Shown in pieces: positions 53,611-62,993 of a DNA stretch of 64,000 nt (positions within the stretch are counted from its first letter, which is position 1; each line of letters opens with the position of its first letter). This stretch comes from Rhodopseudomonas julia (GTDB lineage: Bacteria; Pseudomonadota; Alphaproteobacteria; Rhizobiales; Afifellaceae): contig NZ_JAUSUK010000001.1 in the NCBI RefSeq assembly GCF_030813515.1, positions 62,001 to 126,000 on the forward strand, given 5' to 3'. The position numbers were made by a program, and so were the translations under genes. Under the pieces are notes generated by a model that made no database searches, had not been told where the DNA came from, and worked only from the letters and a program-made list of their open reading frames with translations.

Positions 53611-55302
53611 ATGGGGATACGTGCAGCTACAAATCTGATCGGCGACGGGGGCTTGAAGCCGCCGACCCTGGTATTGCTGACGCTGACGTTCGCGCTCAAC
53701 ATTCTGGGCCTGACGATTCCCATCGCCGCGGCCCAGATCTTCGGGCGGATCGTGCCGAACCCGTCGAGCGCGACACTGCCGATCCTGGTCATCGGAGTGT
53801 GCATCCTCGCCGCGCTCGAAGCACTTCTGCGCTTCGGTCGGGCTATGGTCGTGGCACGCGCCGGGGCGAATTTTGCCGGCGTCGTCACACAGCGCCTCCT
53901 CTCCCACATTCTCATCAGCGAGCCGGCCGATCGCCGTCTCGCCTCTTCGCGCAGCGTCGAATATCTGAGCGCGGTTCAACAACTCAAAGAAAAGCACAAC
54001 GGCCAGCTCGTCGTCAGCATCGGCGAACTTTTCTTTCTGCCCATCATCATTTCGGTCATTCTTTTCATCTCCTGGACGGCCGGCGCCTGCGTCATCGTCT
54101 GCGTCGCCGTGTTCGCGCTGCGCAACATTCGCGAAGCACGACGCATGAAGGCCATCGTGGCGCGCAACATCGTCGACAGCGAAGAGCGTTACGACTTCCT
54201 CTTCGCCATGCTGAACGCGATGCACGGCATCAAGGCGATGGGGATCGAAGACAATATCCTGCGCCGTTACGAAGCCGCCCAAGAGAAGATTGCCGCCAAC
54301 AATCACGAGCTCGCCCTCGTCACAGGCCGACTTCTCAACAGTGCCCCGATCGCCAGCCAGGTCCTGATCGCCGCGATGCTGACCTTTGGCGCGATCGCCG
54401 TCGGACAGGGTCATCTGACGATGGGCGGCGTCTCCGCACTGGTGCTTTTGAGCAGCCGCGTGATGGGCCCGTTGCAGCGCGCAATCTTCATTCTCGTGCA
54501 AATGCGCGACATCGACGAAGCCGAAACGAAGGTCGAGGCGCTTTTCGCACAACCCGCGATCTCAACCCCGACCGAAGATGTGAAGGTGATCAACGAGGGT
54601 CGGGTTTCAGCCGATAATCTGGCGTGCTGGCCGGTGACAGGCTCTCCCTTGTTCGAAAATGTGCATTTTTCATTGCAGCCAGGTGTCACCGCCGCCCTCT
54701 CCGGCGCCTCAGAGCAGGCGAAGTCGGCTTTCCTTCAGATCATCGCGGGAATTCACAATCCGGCCACCGGGGAAGTGCTGCTGAACGGCGTCGCTCCGAC
54801 GAAATACCCACGCGCGCTCCTCAACCGCTGCGTCGGCTACGTCTCGTCGGCCGGCGTGCTCTTTCGCGGGACCATTCGCGACAACATCACCCGTTTCGGC
54901 GAAGTCAGTGTCGATGAAGCGATGGATGTCGCGCACGTTCTCGAAATCGACAACCTTATCAATGCCTTACCCAATGGTCTTGATACGGAAGTCCTCGGCT
55001 CGGCAAGTGACACGATCCCCCCAGGGCTGCGACAACAACTTGCCATCCTGCGCGCGTTGGCGACGCGGCCTCGCCTCATCCTGCTCGATAACGCCGATCG
55101 AGGTCTCGATCGCGACGGCTACGCCAAGCTCAACCGGTTCATCGGCAAGATCCATGGCCAGGCATCCTTCATCATCGTCTCCGACGACGCCAATCTCTTG
55201 AGCTATGCGAGCAAGCGGCTCGTCCTCGAGCGAGACGGCATCCGGCCGCTTGAAGGTTTCCAGGTCACCGAGCGCCAGTCTTATCGGGATCTCAAGATAT
55301 GA
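53611..55302 (+). CDS. type I secretion ABC transporter with degenerate nucleotide-binding domain
   Basis: A 563-residue half-transporter: a six-helix PrtD-like membrane domain (residues 1-320) plus an ATPase domain. The ATPase has lost most catalytic motifs. Walker A reads GASEQAKS (365-372; Lys kept, glycines lost), the signature reads PPGLRQQ (from 471), the residue after the Walker B Asp is Asn and not Glu (D493-N494), and the switch His is Asp (D525). The first stop-to-start gap from the repeat protein is 9 bases with no clear ribosome binding site, so translation may be coupled. It is probably the silent half of a heterodimer with the next gene product. Confidence 0.85.
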   Translation: MGIRAATNLIGDGGLKPPTLVLLTLTFALNILGLTIPIAAAQIFGRIVPNPSSATLPILVIGVCILAALEALLRFGRAMVVARAGANFAGVVTQRLLSHILISEPADRRLASSRSVEYLSAVQQLKEKHNGQLVVSIGELFFLPIIISVILFISWTAGACVIVCVAVFALRNIREARRMKAIVARNIVDSEERYDFLFAMLNAMHGIKAMGIEDNILRRYEAAQEKIAANNHELALVTGRLLNSAPIASQVLIAAMLTFGAIAVGQGHLTMGGVSALVLLSSRVMGPLQRAIFILVQMRDIDEAETKVEALFAQPAISTPTEDVKVINEGRVSADNLACWPVTGSPLFENVHFSLQPGVTAALSGASEQAKSAFLQIIAGIHNPATGEVLLNGVAPTKYPRALLNRCVGYVSSAGVLFRGTIRDNITRFGEVSVDEAMDVAHVLEIDNLINALPNGLDTEVLGSASDTIPPGLRQQLAILRALATRPRLILLDNADRGLDRDGYAKLNRFIGKIHGQASFIIVSDDANLLSYASKRLVLERDGIRPLEGFQVTERQSYRDLKI

Positions 55303-57599
55303 GCGCTTTCTCCAAACATGCCGGCGGCATCGTAGCATTCACGCCTGGAGAGGGAGGCGAGCCTCAGATCCCGGCGGCGACGGGCAAGTCCACTCTCCTG
55401 ATACCGCCCGGCCATTCGGAGCCGGATGCACACGACGTCGACGGAATCTGGCTTCTGCGCTTTCGCGCCGCGATCGAACGTTTGGAAGCGCTCGTCCGGC
55501 GCAGCCGCAGCGGGTTTGCACGCGAGGCAGGGCTGGAGCGCTTGTTCTGCAGCGTTTGCGTTCTGTCGGCAGCCGATTTTCCGCTGCGCCAGATCCTCGC
55601 CGCCCTGCCCGCGAACGAGTCCGCACTCGACGCCGACGGCCTGCTGAGCGCCCTTGGCCGTCTCGGATTCCACGCCTTCCGCCAGCGGGCGAAAGGTCCG
55701 CTTCCGGAAGGCGCCGGCCCAACTCTTTTCATTGGGTCTAAGGGAGAAACCGTTCTGGTCTTCGCCTGTCCGGACTCAGGCCGGTGGAAAAAAATCTCAC
55801 GCGACGGAGAGATCGAAGACGTCAGCGGCTGGCGCCAGTTCAAAAGAGGCACATTCTGGCGCATCTCTCGCGACGATGAGACCGATCCGCTGTCGAAGAT
55901 ACGGCGAGGTCATACCGGTCACAGCTGGTTCCGTGCCCTCACCAGCAAGTTCGACAAGATCGGGCTCGGGCTCCTGATCACGAGCCTCGCCGTGGCGGGA
56001 ACAAGCGTTCTGCTGCCGCTCTTCACCATCCAGATCTACGTCCATGTGATCAGCCTCGGCTCGCTCGCGCCGCTGCCGTATTTCGTGTTCGGAATGGTGC
56101 TCGCCATTGCACTCGAAGCGCTGCTCCTGGCTCAGCGCACGCGTATCCTCGCCTGGATCGCGAACCGATTGGAATTTCTGGTCAGCACGGCATCTTTCGA
56201 GCGTCTTCTCAAAATACGCCCCACAATATCGGAACGTGCAGCGGTGACGGATCAGGCGGCCCGTCTGCGCACGCTCGAAAATGTGCGAGAATTCATCACC
56301 GGGCCCGCAGCAACGTCACTGCTTGAAATCCTGGCGAGCTTCGCCTCGCTTGCAATCATCGCACTTCTGGCCGGCTGGCTCGCGCTGATCCCGTTCATCG
56401 GCATCTGCATGCACCTCGGATTGTTTCTCCTACTCCGGCGCAAGGCTCGTGTGATGACGAGCATCGCAGCGGATGAATCGACGGAGATGCAGCGCATCAC
56501 AATCGAGATGCTGGAGAAGCGAGATGCGATCTGCCAAGCCGGCTTGCAACACCTCTGGTCACAACGTCTCGTTCGGGGCGCACGCCGGCAGCAGAGTGCT
56601 CAGATGTCCCTGCGCCTCGTCGGCGCAATGGGCGAGGCCTTCTCGACATTCATCCTCACCGTCGCCACCATTTTGCTGCTCGCCTCGGGCGTGGAAGCCG
56701 TCTGGGCCGGCACACTTGGCACCGGCGGCCTTCTCGCTGCCACGATCCTCGGCCTCAGGGCGCTCGCCCCCTCACATGTCCTCTGCCTGTCGGTGCAGCG
56801 CTTCGAGCAGCTGCGCAACAGCATCAATCAGCTCAATGGGCTGATGGAGATCCCGCCGGAGCGGGACGAAACCCGGGAATATGCGCGCATGCGCCCGATC
56901 GAGGGAGCGGTCAGCTTCCTCAACACCGGGTTCCGCGCCGGCGATACGCGACCGGTCTTTGTGGGTCTCGACCTTGAGGTCAATCCCGGCTCCATCATCG
57001 CCATCACCGGCGCGAACGGAACCGGCAAAACCACGATCCTGAAACTCATCCAGGGTATGAGTGATCTTTCGATCGGAGCGATCCGCATCGACGGCATCGA
57101 TCTGCGGCAATTGCCACAGGAAGAGCTTCGCCGTCGCATCGCCTACGTCCCTCAGGACCCGAAGCTCTTTCCCGGCACGCTGCGCGACAACCTGCTTTTC
57201 GCCAACCCCTTCGCAAGCGAGGAAAAAGTCGGTGCCATCCTTCAAAAGGTGGGCCTCTCTTCCGACATCGCTCAATTGGATGAAGGTCTCCACTTTCGTG
57301 TGAAAGATTCTGAGGGTACCGACTTCTCCTCGGAATTCCTTTTCAAGTTCGCGATCGCTCAGGCCATTCTCACTGAAAGTGCGATCCTGCTCATCGACGA
57401 AATTCCGAACACGCTGCTCGATGGCGAGATCGGCGAACTCGTCCGCAGCCTTGCACTGTCCTACCGCCGTCGCGGAACACTCTTCCTCGTCTCGCACCGC
57501 TCCGACTTCCTTGTTCTCGCAGATCGCGTGGTGGCGCTGCGATATGGCAAGGTGCCGTTGGTTTCGTCGCCGGACGCGCTACTGGCGAGGGTCGCATGA
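55299..57599 (+). CDS. type I secretion ABC transporter with N-terminal C39-like domain
   Basis: A 766-residue ABC exporter. Residues 1-200 form a domain in the position of the C39-like domain of HlyB/LapB-type transporters (catalytic Cys/His pattern not evident). Then follow about six membrane helices and an ATPase domain with intact Walker A (GANGTGKT, 571-578), Walker B (LLIDE, D700/E701) and switch histidine (SHRSD, H733). The signature motif is replaced by DFSSEFLF (675-682). In a heterodimer this protein supplies the competent ATP site, but neither partner offers a normal LSGGQ. Overlaps the preceding gene by ATGA. Confidence 0.88.
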   Translation: MSAFSKHAGGIVAFTPGEGGEPQIPAATGKSTLLIPPGHSEPDAHDVDGIWLLRFRAAIERLEALVRRSRSGFAREAGLERLFCSVCVLSAADFPLRQILAALPANESALDADGLLSALGRLGFHAFRQRAKGPLPEGAGPTLFIGSKGETVLVFACPDSGRWKKISRDGEIEDVSGWRQFKRGTFWRISRDDETDPLSKIRRGHTGHSWFRALTSKFDKIGLGLLITSLAVAGTSVLLPLFTIQIYVHVISLGSLAPLPYFVFGMVLAIALEALLLAQRTRILAWIANRLEFLVSTASFERLLKIRPTISERAAVTDQAARLRTLENVREFITGPAATSLLEILASFASLAIIALLAGWLALIPFIGICMHLGLFLLLRRKARVMTSIAADESTEMQRITIEMLEKRDAICQAGLQHLWSQRLVRGARRQQSAQMSLRLVGAMGEAFSTFILTVATILLLASGVEAVWAGTLGTGGLLAATILGLRALAPSHVLCLSVQRFEQLRNSINQLNGLMEIPPERDETREYARMRPIEGAVSFLNTGFRAGDTRPVFVGLDLEVNPGSIIAITGANGTGKTTILKLIQGMSDLSIGAIRIDGIDLRQLPQEELRRRIAYVPQDPKLFPGTLRDNLLFANPFASEEKVGAILQKVGLSSDIAQLDEGLHFRVKDSEGTDFSSEFLFKFAIAQAILTESAILLIDEIPNTLLDGEIGELVRSLALSYRRRGTLFLVSHRSDFLVLADRVVALRYGKVPLVSSPDALLARVA

Positions 57600-58951
57600 G
57601 CCTCGTTCGCGTCGATCCGCGCCTGCCGCAACACATGGAGGGGGGCCTCAGCACCTCACCTCCCCGTCTCGTCATGTCGCATCCTCTCATCATCGAGGAG
57701 ACGGCACCGCAACGCTTTATCCGCCATGCCTGCATCCTGATCGCAATCGGTATCCTGGCCTTCATCATTTGGTCGGGCTTCACCAGCATTCACGAAGTTT
57801 CCAAGGCTCAGGGGCTGATCGTACCGGCCGGATACGAACGCGTGGTGCAGCACTACGAAGGCGGCGTGGTCGACGAGATTCTGGTCAAACCCGGGGACCG
57901 CGTCAGCGCCGGCTCACCCCTCCTCCTCCTCAACGATGCGACGACTGCGGAAAACGTCGACGTTGCGGGGCGGCGTAAGCAAACCCTCCTGGCTCAAATC
58001 GAGGGCCTCAAGGCCTTGGCGGAAAACCGCGAGCCCGATTTTCTTTCGTTCGGCCGCGACGAGGCGGTGCTCGCCTCGGCCTCGGCCTTTGCGGCACGGC
58101 GCGAGGCCCAGAGGGATCAGCGCAGCCTCCTGAAAAGTCAGATCGAGCAGGCACGTCTCCTGGTCTCGACCTACGATGCGCAACTTGCGGCCCTCGACGA
58201 CGACCTCGCTTTCGCCGAGGACAATTATGCCCGCATCGAAGCGCTTGCGAATAAAGGTTATTCCACGCGAACGCAGCTCGCCGATCGGCGCAAGGCGCGC
58301 CAGGATGTGGTCAACCGCACGCAGATCACTCTGCAACGCAAGGACGAGGCCACCGAACGCCTGGTGGAGGCGCAGAACAACCTGGCTGCCTTCGAGACGG
58401 CGATCCAGTCCGATATCGCCAACGAAATCCAGGATCTGCGGACGGCTCTCACCACGCTGGAAGGAGACCTCAGCAAGGAAGGCCGCCGTCGGGATCGGTT
58501 GACCGTTACCTCACCGGTGCGTGGCACGGTCAAATCGCTCGACATCACGACGATCGGGGGCATCGTGGCGTCGGGCCAGTCGCTCGCCACCATCGTGCCG
58601 GATGGGGAGAAGCTTCACGCCGAGACACGCCTGCCAGTGAGCGAAATCGGCTATGTCCGCATCGGGCTGCCAGTCCGCGTCAAGGTTTCGGCCTTCGATT
58701 TCACGCGTTTCGGATGGATCGAGGGCCGCGTTGCCGACATCTCCCCGGCCTCCTTCACACCAGAGGAAACCGCGCCCTACTACAAAGTTCGCATCGAACT
58801 CGACACGGAATATTTGCCGTTTGCGCCAGATGCCCGATTGACGCCCGGTATGGCTGTCTCGGCCGACATCATCACCGGCGACAAGACCCTTCTCGCCTAC
58901 TTCCTCAGCCCCATCCGCAAGGCGCTGAACACCGCCTTCGCCGAGCGATGA
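57596..58951 (+). CDS. HlyD-family type I secretion adaptor
   Basis: A 451-residue membrane-fusion protein. A short cytoplasmic N-terminus precedes one TM helix (ACILIAIGILAFIIWSGF, about residues 45-62). The lipoyl-like half follows (GYERVVQHYEGGVVDEILVKPGDRVSAGSPLLLL), then a long periplasmic coiled coil (about 110-280) and the conserved C-terminal barrel with VTSPVRGTVKSLDITTIGGIVASGQSLATIVP. It connects the ABC pair to an outer-membrane TolC-type channel, which is not encoded here. Overlaps the preceding gene by ATGA. Confidence 0.93.
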   Translation: MSLVRVDPRLPQHMEGGLSTSPPRLVMSHPLIIEETAPQRFIRHACILIAIGILAFIIWSGFTSIHEVSKAQGLIVPAGYERVVQHYEGGVVDEILVKPGDRVSAGSPLLLLNDATTAENVDVAGRRKQTLLAQIEGLKALAENREPDFLSFGRDEAVLASASAFAARREAQRDQRSLLKSQIEQARLLVSTYDAQLAALDDDLAFAEDNYARIEALANKGYSTRTQLADRRKARQDVVNRTQITLQRKDEATERLVEAQNNLAAFETAIQSDIANEIQDLRTALTTLEGDLSKEGRRRDRLTVTSPVRGTVKSLDITTIGGIVASGQSLATIVPDGEKLHAETRLPVSEIGYVRIGLPVRVKVSAFDFTRFGWIEGRVADISPASFTPEETAPYYKVRIELDTEYLPFAPDARLTPGMAVSADIITGDKTLLAYFLSPIRKALNTAFAER

Positions 58952-58952
58952 A

Positions 58953-59903
58953 ATGACAGACGTTCTCAGCCTCCCCACCGCGCCCTCCGAGACAACGATC
59001 AAGGCCACCGTCCTGCTGGTCGACGACGATCGCAGCGCCCTTCTGACGACCGGCGAACAGATCGAAAACCTCGGCTATGCGGTACTCACAGCCAACAACG
59101 GCGCCGAAGCCCTCACGATGCTGCGGGAAGATCCCTCCTGCGCCGACGTCGTCATGACAGACAGGATGATGCCCATCCTGGATGGCCTCGGATTCATCCG
59201 CAGGCTGAAGCGGGAGCGGGAAACCAAGGATATTCCGGCCATTTTGTTGACCGGGGCCTCCGAGGTCGAGGACGTCAGTCTCGGCATCGACGCCGGTGCC
59301 TTCTATTACTTGACCAAGCCGACGTCGCAGAAGCTCGTCGGCTCGGTGCTGCACTCCGCTTTCCAGGAGGTCCACAGGCAGCGAAAACTCCGCAACGACC
59401 TGATGGGCCACCAGGCCGCCTTCAAGACCATGCAGGCGGTGAAATTCAAACTGCGCCTGCCGGAAGAGGTGGAGCCGGTCGTCAGCATGCTCGCCAGCAT
59501 GCAGGACGCACCCGACCGAACCATTCAGGGCATTTTCGAGCTCGTCCAAAATGCCGTGGAGCATGGCGTTCTGCGGTTCGGATTCGAGGCCAAGGCAGCC
59601 CTTCTGAAGGAAGGTCGCTGGGAAGAAATGCTGGCGGAGCGCGCCCACGAGCCTCTCTACCAGGATGGATGGGTCGAGGCGACAGCGATGCGCCGCGATG
59701 ACGGGGTCTATGTCAGCGTCAAAGACAACGGCCCGGGCTTCAACTGGCGCAGCTTTCTCACGACCGATCCGAGCCGATCGGCAGCGCCATGCGGCCGGGG
59801 CATCTCACGTGCTGCCAACTTTGCCTTCGACCGCCTGACCTACGACAAGAGCGGCAACCAAGCCGTGGCATTCACCGCTAACAAGCCGCGAGTCAAATGG
59901 TAG
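58953..59903 (+). CDS. response regulator with HATPase_c output domain
   Basis: A 316-residue two-domain protein. The receiver domain (residues 17-140) has the acidic pair VDDD, the phospho-acceptor in MTDRMMP (D70) and the Lys in YLTKPT. The C-terminal half is a GHKL ATPase with an N-box FELVQNAVEHGV, a G1 box DNGPGFNW and a G2 box GRGISRAANF, as in RsbW/anti-sigma-type kinases; no HisKA domain is present. It lies one base after the adaptor gene, so it belongs to the operon. It could phosphorylate or sequester a partner when its receiver is phosphorylated; the partner is unknown. Confidence 0.88.
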   Translation: MTDVLSLPTAPSETTIKATVLLVDDDRSALLTTGEQIENLGYAVLTANNGAEALTMLREDPSCADVVMTDRMMPILDGLGFIRRLKRERETKDIPAILLTGASEVEDVSLGIDAGAFYYLTKPTSQKLVGSVLHSAFQEVHRQRKLRNDLMGHQAAFKTMQAVKFKLRLPEEVEPVVSMLASMQDAPDRTIQGIFELVQNAVEHGVLRFGFEAKAALLKEGRWEEMLAERAHEPLYQDGWVEATAMRRDDGVYVSVKDNGPGFNWRSFLTTDPSRSAAPCGRGISRAANFAFDRLTYDKSGNQAVAFTANKPRVKW

Positions 59904-62900
59904 ACGCATCCGCAACCTCGACCGTCAGCCAACGGATGCGGACAAACCTGCCGCACCTCGTCATCGCCGTGATCGTGTTTCTGATCGCGGGCCTGATCGC
60001 ATGGTACGCAAAGCTCTATTACGCGGAGCAGAATGCTCTCTTCCAGCAGGAGACGCAGCTCGTTCAGAAATTCATCCGCGTCGAGGCCGATGCCATCATC
60101 GTGCGCGTCAAGGATGCCGCGGCCTTCATCGCTGCGGACGCTGTCGAAAAAGTCGATGCCAAGCTGAAGATCGCCTCGCGAAAGTCTGCCTACATGTCGG
60201 ATCTCGGCTATCTATCGACCGCAGATCCGACCAACGTCCGATCGTTCCTCGGCCAGCCTTTGCTGCAGGGCAAGCCGGAGCAAATCGAGCGTCTCGCCGA
60301 AGCTCTCCTGACGAGAGAAGGCCTTGTGTTCGCTATTTCGCCGATCGAATACCCTGATCTTTTCCCTTCACGAAAATCAAGTTCCCTCGTATTCGCCCAG
60401 GCCCTTCAGAACAACAGGGGCGCATCTGAGGCGATCATCGTCTATTCCGTCGTCGATATTAAATCAATGATAAGAGACGTATCCGATTCTCTGACGCACG
60501 GAAAAATAACTTATGCGAAATTCGATGTCAGCGGAGGATCTATTTCGTATGCGTTTGCGCCCCCGAAGAAGAGCTTCCTTTCGCGCTTCTTCTCCAGCAC
60601 GGCCAAAACCGACACCTTGATCACGGGCACGTCTCAGCTTTCGACCGAAATCCAGCAATCTCCCGCCGGCCTCTATTCGCTGGCGATCATGGTGGGGGGA
60701 TTGTTTCTCATCGGAGCGATTGCCTGCAGTTTGGCGCTCGTCTTCATCCGCAGCCAGCGTAAATCGCAAAGCCGGCTCCGGCAGGCCCTTGCCGACACAA
60801 AACTCGCGAGCGAGGCAAAATCGACGTTCCTCGCCAATATGAGCCATGAGATCCGCACACCTTTGAACGGCGTGCTCGGCATGGCGGAGCTTCTGTCGCG
60901 CACCGAACTGACCGGGGACCAGCGGCGCTATGCGGATCAGATCAAATCCTCCGGCAGCGTTCTCCTGGCGATTCTGAACGATATCCTCGATATTTCCAAG
61001 ATCGAGAGCGGTCAGCTCGCCATCGATCCGATCCGCACGCGGCTCCGCCCCCTCCTCCGAGATACGGTTTCTTTCTACGCGGGTGCCGCCCAGCACAAGC
61101 GTGTCGAACTTCTACTCGACATCGATCCCGACCTGCCACAGCAGGTCGAGGTCGACCCGATGCGACTTCGGCAGATTCTCAGCAACCTCATCTCGAACGC
61201 ACTCAAATTCACCAATGCCGGCGAAGTGATCGTTTCGGCGAAAGCGGTGAATTTTGACGGGAAGCAAGACGTTTGCACCTTAGAGTTCTCAGTCCGCGAC
61301 ACGGGGATCGGGATCGCTGCCGACAAGATGCCGAAGCTCTTCTCACGCTTCAGCCAGGCCGAGGAGAGCACGACCCGCCTCTATGGCGGCACTGGGCTCG
61401 GCCTCTCGATCTGCAAGGAGATCTGCGAGCTGATGGGCGGCGAGATCCGAGCCGAGAGCAGGCCCGGGAAAGGCTCCGTCTTCACGTTTTCGCTCACGCT
61501 CGACGTGCTGGAAGGAAGCGCCCGTGCCTCCGACACCGGCATCAAGGCGGCGCTCGTCTCCTCCTCCGCGTCCCAAATACGGATTCTCTCGAGGGGTCTC
61601 GAAGCCTGCGGCATTCACTGTCAGAGCTTCGTTCCTTCCAGCAAAATCGGTGAAGAAATCGCGCGGGCTTTCTACGAGGGAACGAGCTTCGATGTCCTGA
61701 TCATCGACCAGGGCAGGCATATTGACGAAGCCATCGAACTGCGGCGCATCGTCATGATGCAACCGACACTGAAGGACCTGCACTGCCTCGTCCTTGGTGC
61801 ACAGATGGCTCATCCGAAGTATCAGACCTTCGACATGGCTTCGATCAAGCCGATCGACGCCGGTCTCCTCAGCCGTGACGTCCAGCATCTCCTCAGCGCC
61901 GAGGCGCAGACCGACGAAACGGCAAGCACGACGGGAGCAGGCACCGACGAGGCACCTCGCTTCCATGGATACCGCGCCCTTCTCGCCGACGACAACAACG
62001 TCAATCTCCTCTTCGGCGCAGAGGTCCTGAGCGGCTTCGGCTTCGATGTCGAAACGGCAACCGACGGCTCCAAAGCCGTCGCGGCTGCGCATTCCGACGA
62101 TTTCGACGTCATCTTCATGGACTGCCAAATGCCGGTGATGGACGGCTACGAGGCGACAGGCATCCTGCGCAAAATGATGGAGGAGGGATCCATCCGCCGG
62201 ATCCCGATCGTCGCCGTCACTGCAAATGCCCTCAAAGGCGACCGCGAACGCTGCCTCCAGGCAGGCATGGACGCGTTCGTCTCAAAACCCATCAATATGA
62301 GCGATCTCGAAGCGCTCCTAGGAACTTTGGACGGCCTCTCTCCGGTTCACCGAACACAGACCGCCAAAGCATCGCCACAGGCAAATCTCGACGAATCCCA
62401 AAACGGAAAGAAGCCCATGACCCATTCTTCCGACAACAGCGTGCCCCCAGCCGCGCCCGCGAGCAATGCATCGTCAGGTCAGGCAGCGAAGCCTTCACCG
62501 ACCGCAGGCAAGCCGCAGAATGAGGCGCAAGTTCTTGCTACATCCGGAGAGCGGCCAAAGATCCCCCTGATCGACGTCGTCGCCTTCAGGCAGACACGCG
62601 CTTCGATCAGCAAGTTCAATACGCTCATTTCTTTCTACTCGACCGACACGGCTGAATATCTGCGCAATATCCGTGAAGCACTCACGATGGGACGCATCGA
62701 AGACACCGTCCTGCCGGCACACACCATCAAGAGCTCCAGCCGAGTTATCGGCGCCATGGGCCTTGCGCATCTTGCCGAGGATTTCGAGAAACGCGCCCGC
62801 ACCGGCGGTACCGATCAGGAGAAGCAGCTGATCGCTTTGCGCGTTCACATGGAGCGCATCTTCCTCCTCACCATTGAGCGCATCAAGACGCTCCTGGAGA

Positions 62901-62926
62901 ATGAAGACAAATCGGAAGCCGCATAA
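59897..62926 (+). CDS. membrane hybrid histidine kinase with two receiver domains and Hpt
   Basis: A 1009-residue phosphorelay kinase. Two TM helices (about 19-37 and 257-277) bracket a roughly 220-residue periplasmic sensor. Then come HisKA with MSHEIRTP (H317), HATPase_c (NLISNALKFT, DTGIGI, GGTGLGLSI), a degenerate receiver (about 550-660, lacking the usual acidic pocket), a canonical receiver with FMDCQMP (D742) and VSKPIN, and an Hpt domain with AHTIKSSSR (H942). The start overlaps the response regulator by seven bases. The Hpt could pass phosphate to D70 of that regulator. Physical linkage to the exporter operon suggests control of the repeat protein's synthesis or export. Confidence 0.92.
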   Translation: MVDASATSTVSQRMRTNLPHLVIAVIVFLIAGLIAWYAKLYYAEQNALFQQETQLVQKFIRVEADAIIVRVKDAAAFIAADAVEKVDAKLKIASRKSAYMSDLGYLSTADPTNVRSFLGQPLLQGKPEQIERLAEALLTREGLVFAISPIEYPDLFPSRKSSSLVFAQALQNNRGASEAIIVYSVVDIKSMIRDVSDSLTHGKITYAKFDVSGGSISYAFAPPKKSFLSRFFSSTAKTDTLITGTSQLSTEIQQSPAGLYSLAIMVGGLFLIGAIACSLALVFIRSQRKSQSRLRQALADTKLASEAKSTFLANMSHEIRTPLNGVLGMAELLSRTELTGDQRRYADQIKSSGSVLLAILNDILDISKIESGQLAIDPIRTRLRPLLRDTVSFYAGAAQHKRVELLLDIDPDLPQQVEVDPMRLRQILSNLISNALKFTNAGEVIVSAKAVNFDGKQDVCTLEFSVRDTGIGIAADKMPKLFSRFSQAEESTTRLYGGTGLGLSICKEICELMGGEIRAESRPGKGSVFTFSLTLDVLEGSARASDTGIKAALVSSSASQIRILSRGLEACGIHCQSFVPSSKIGEEIARAFYEGTSFDVLIIDQGRHIDEAIELRRIVMMQPTLKDLHCLVLGAQMAHPKYQTFDMASIKPIDAGLLSRDVQHLLSAEAQTDETASTTGAGTDEAPRFHGYRALLADDNNVNLLFGAEVLSGFGFDVETATDGSKAVAAAHSDDFDVIFMDCQMPVMDGYEATGILRKMMEEGSIRRIPIVAVTANALKGDRERCLQAGMDAFVSKPINMSDLEALLGTLDGLSPVHRTQTAKASPQANLDESQNGKKPMTHSSDNSVPPAAPASNASSGQAAKPSPTAGKPQNEAQVLATSGERPKIPLIDVVAFRQTRASISKFNTLISFYSTDTAEYLRNIREALTMGRIEDTVLPAHTIKSSSRVIGAMGLAHLAEDFEKRARTGGTDQEKQLIALRVHMERIFLLTIERIKTLLENEDKSEAA

Positions 62927-62993
62927 TAGACCGGCGCCCGACGAGGGGCTGGGCGCCACAAGGACGGGCTCAGGACGGCGGGAGGCCGCAACC

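Noticed and set aside
62933-62957. Inverted repeat GGCGCCC/GGGCGCC after the hybrid kinase gene
   Set aside because: Seven-bp stem with an 11-base loop and no T-run on either side; not convincing as a terminator.
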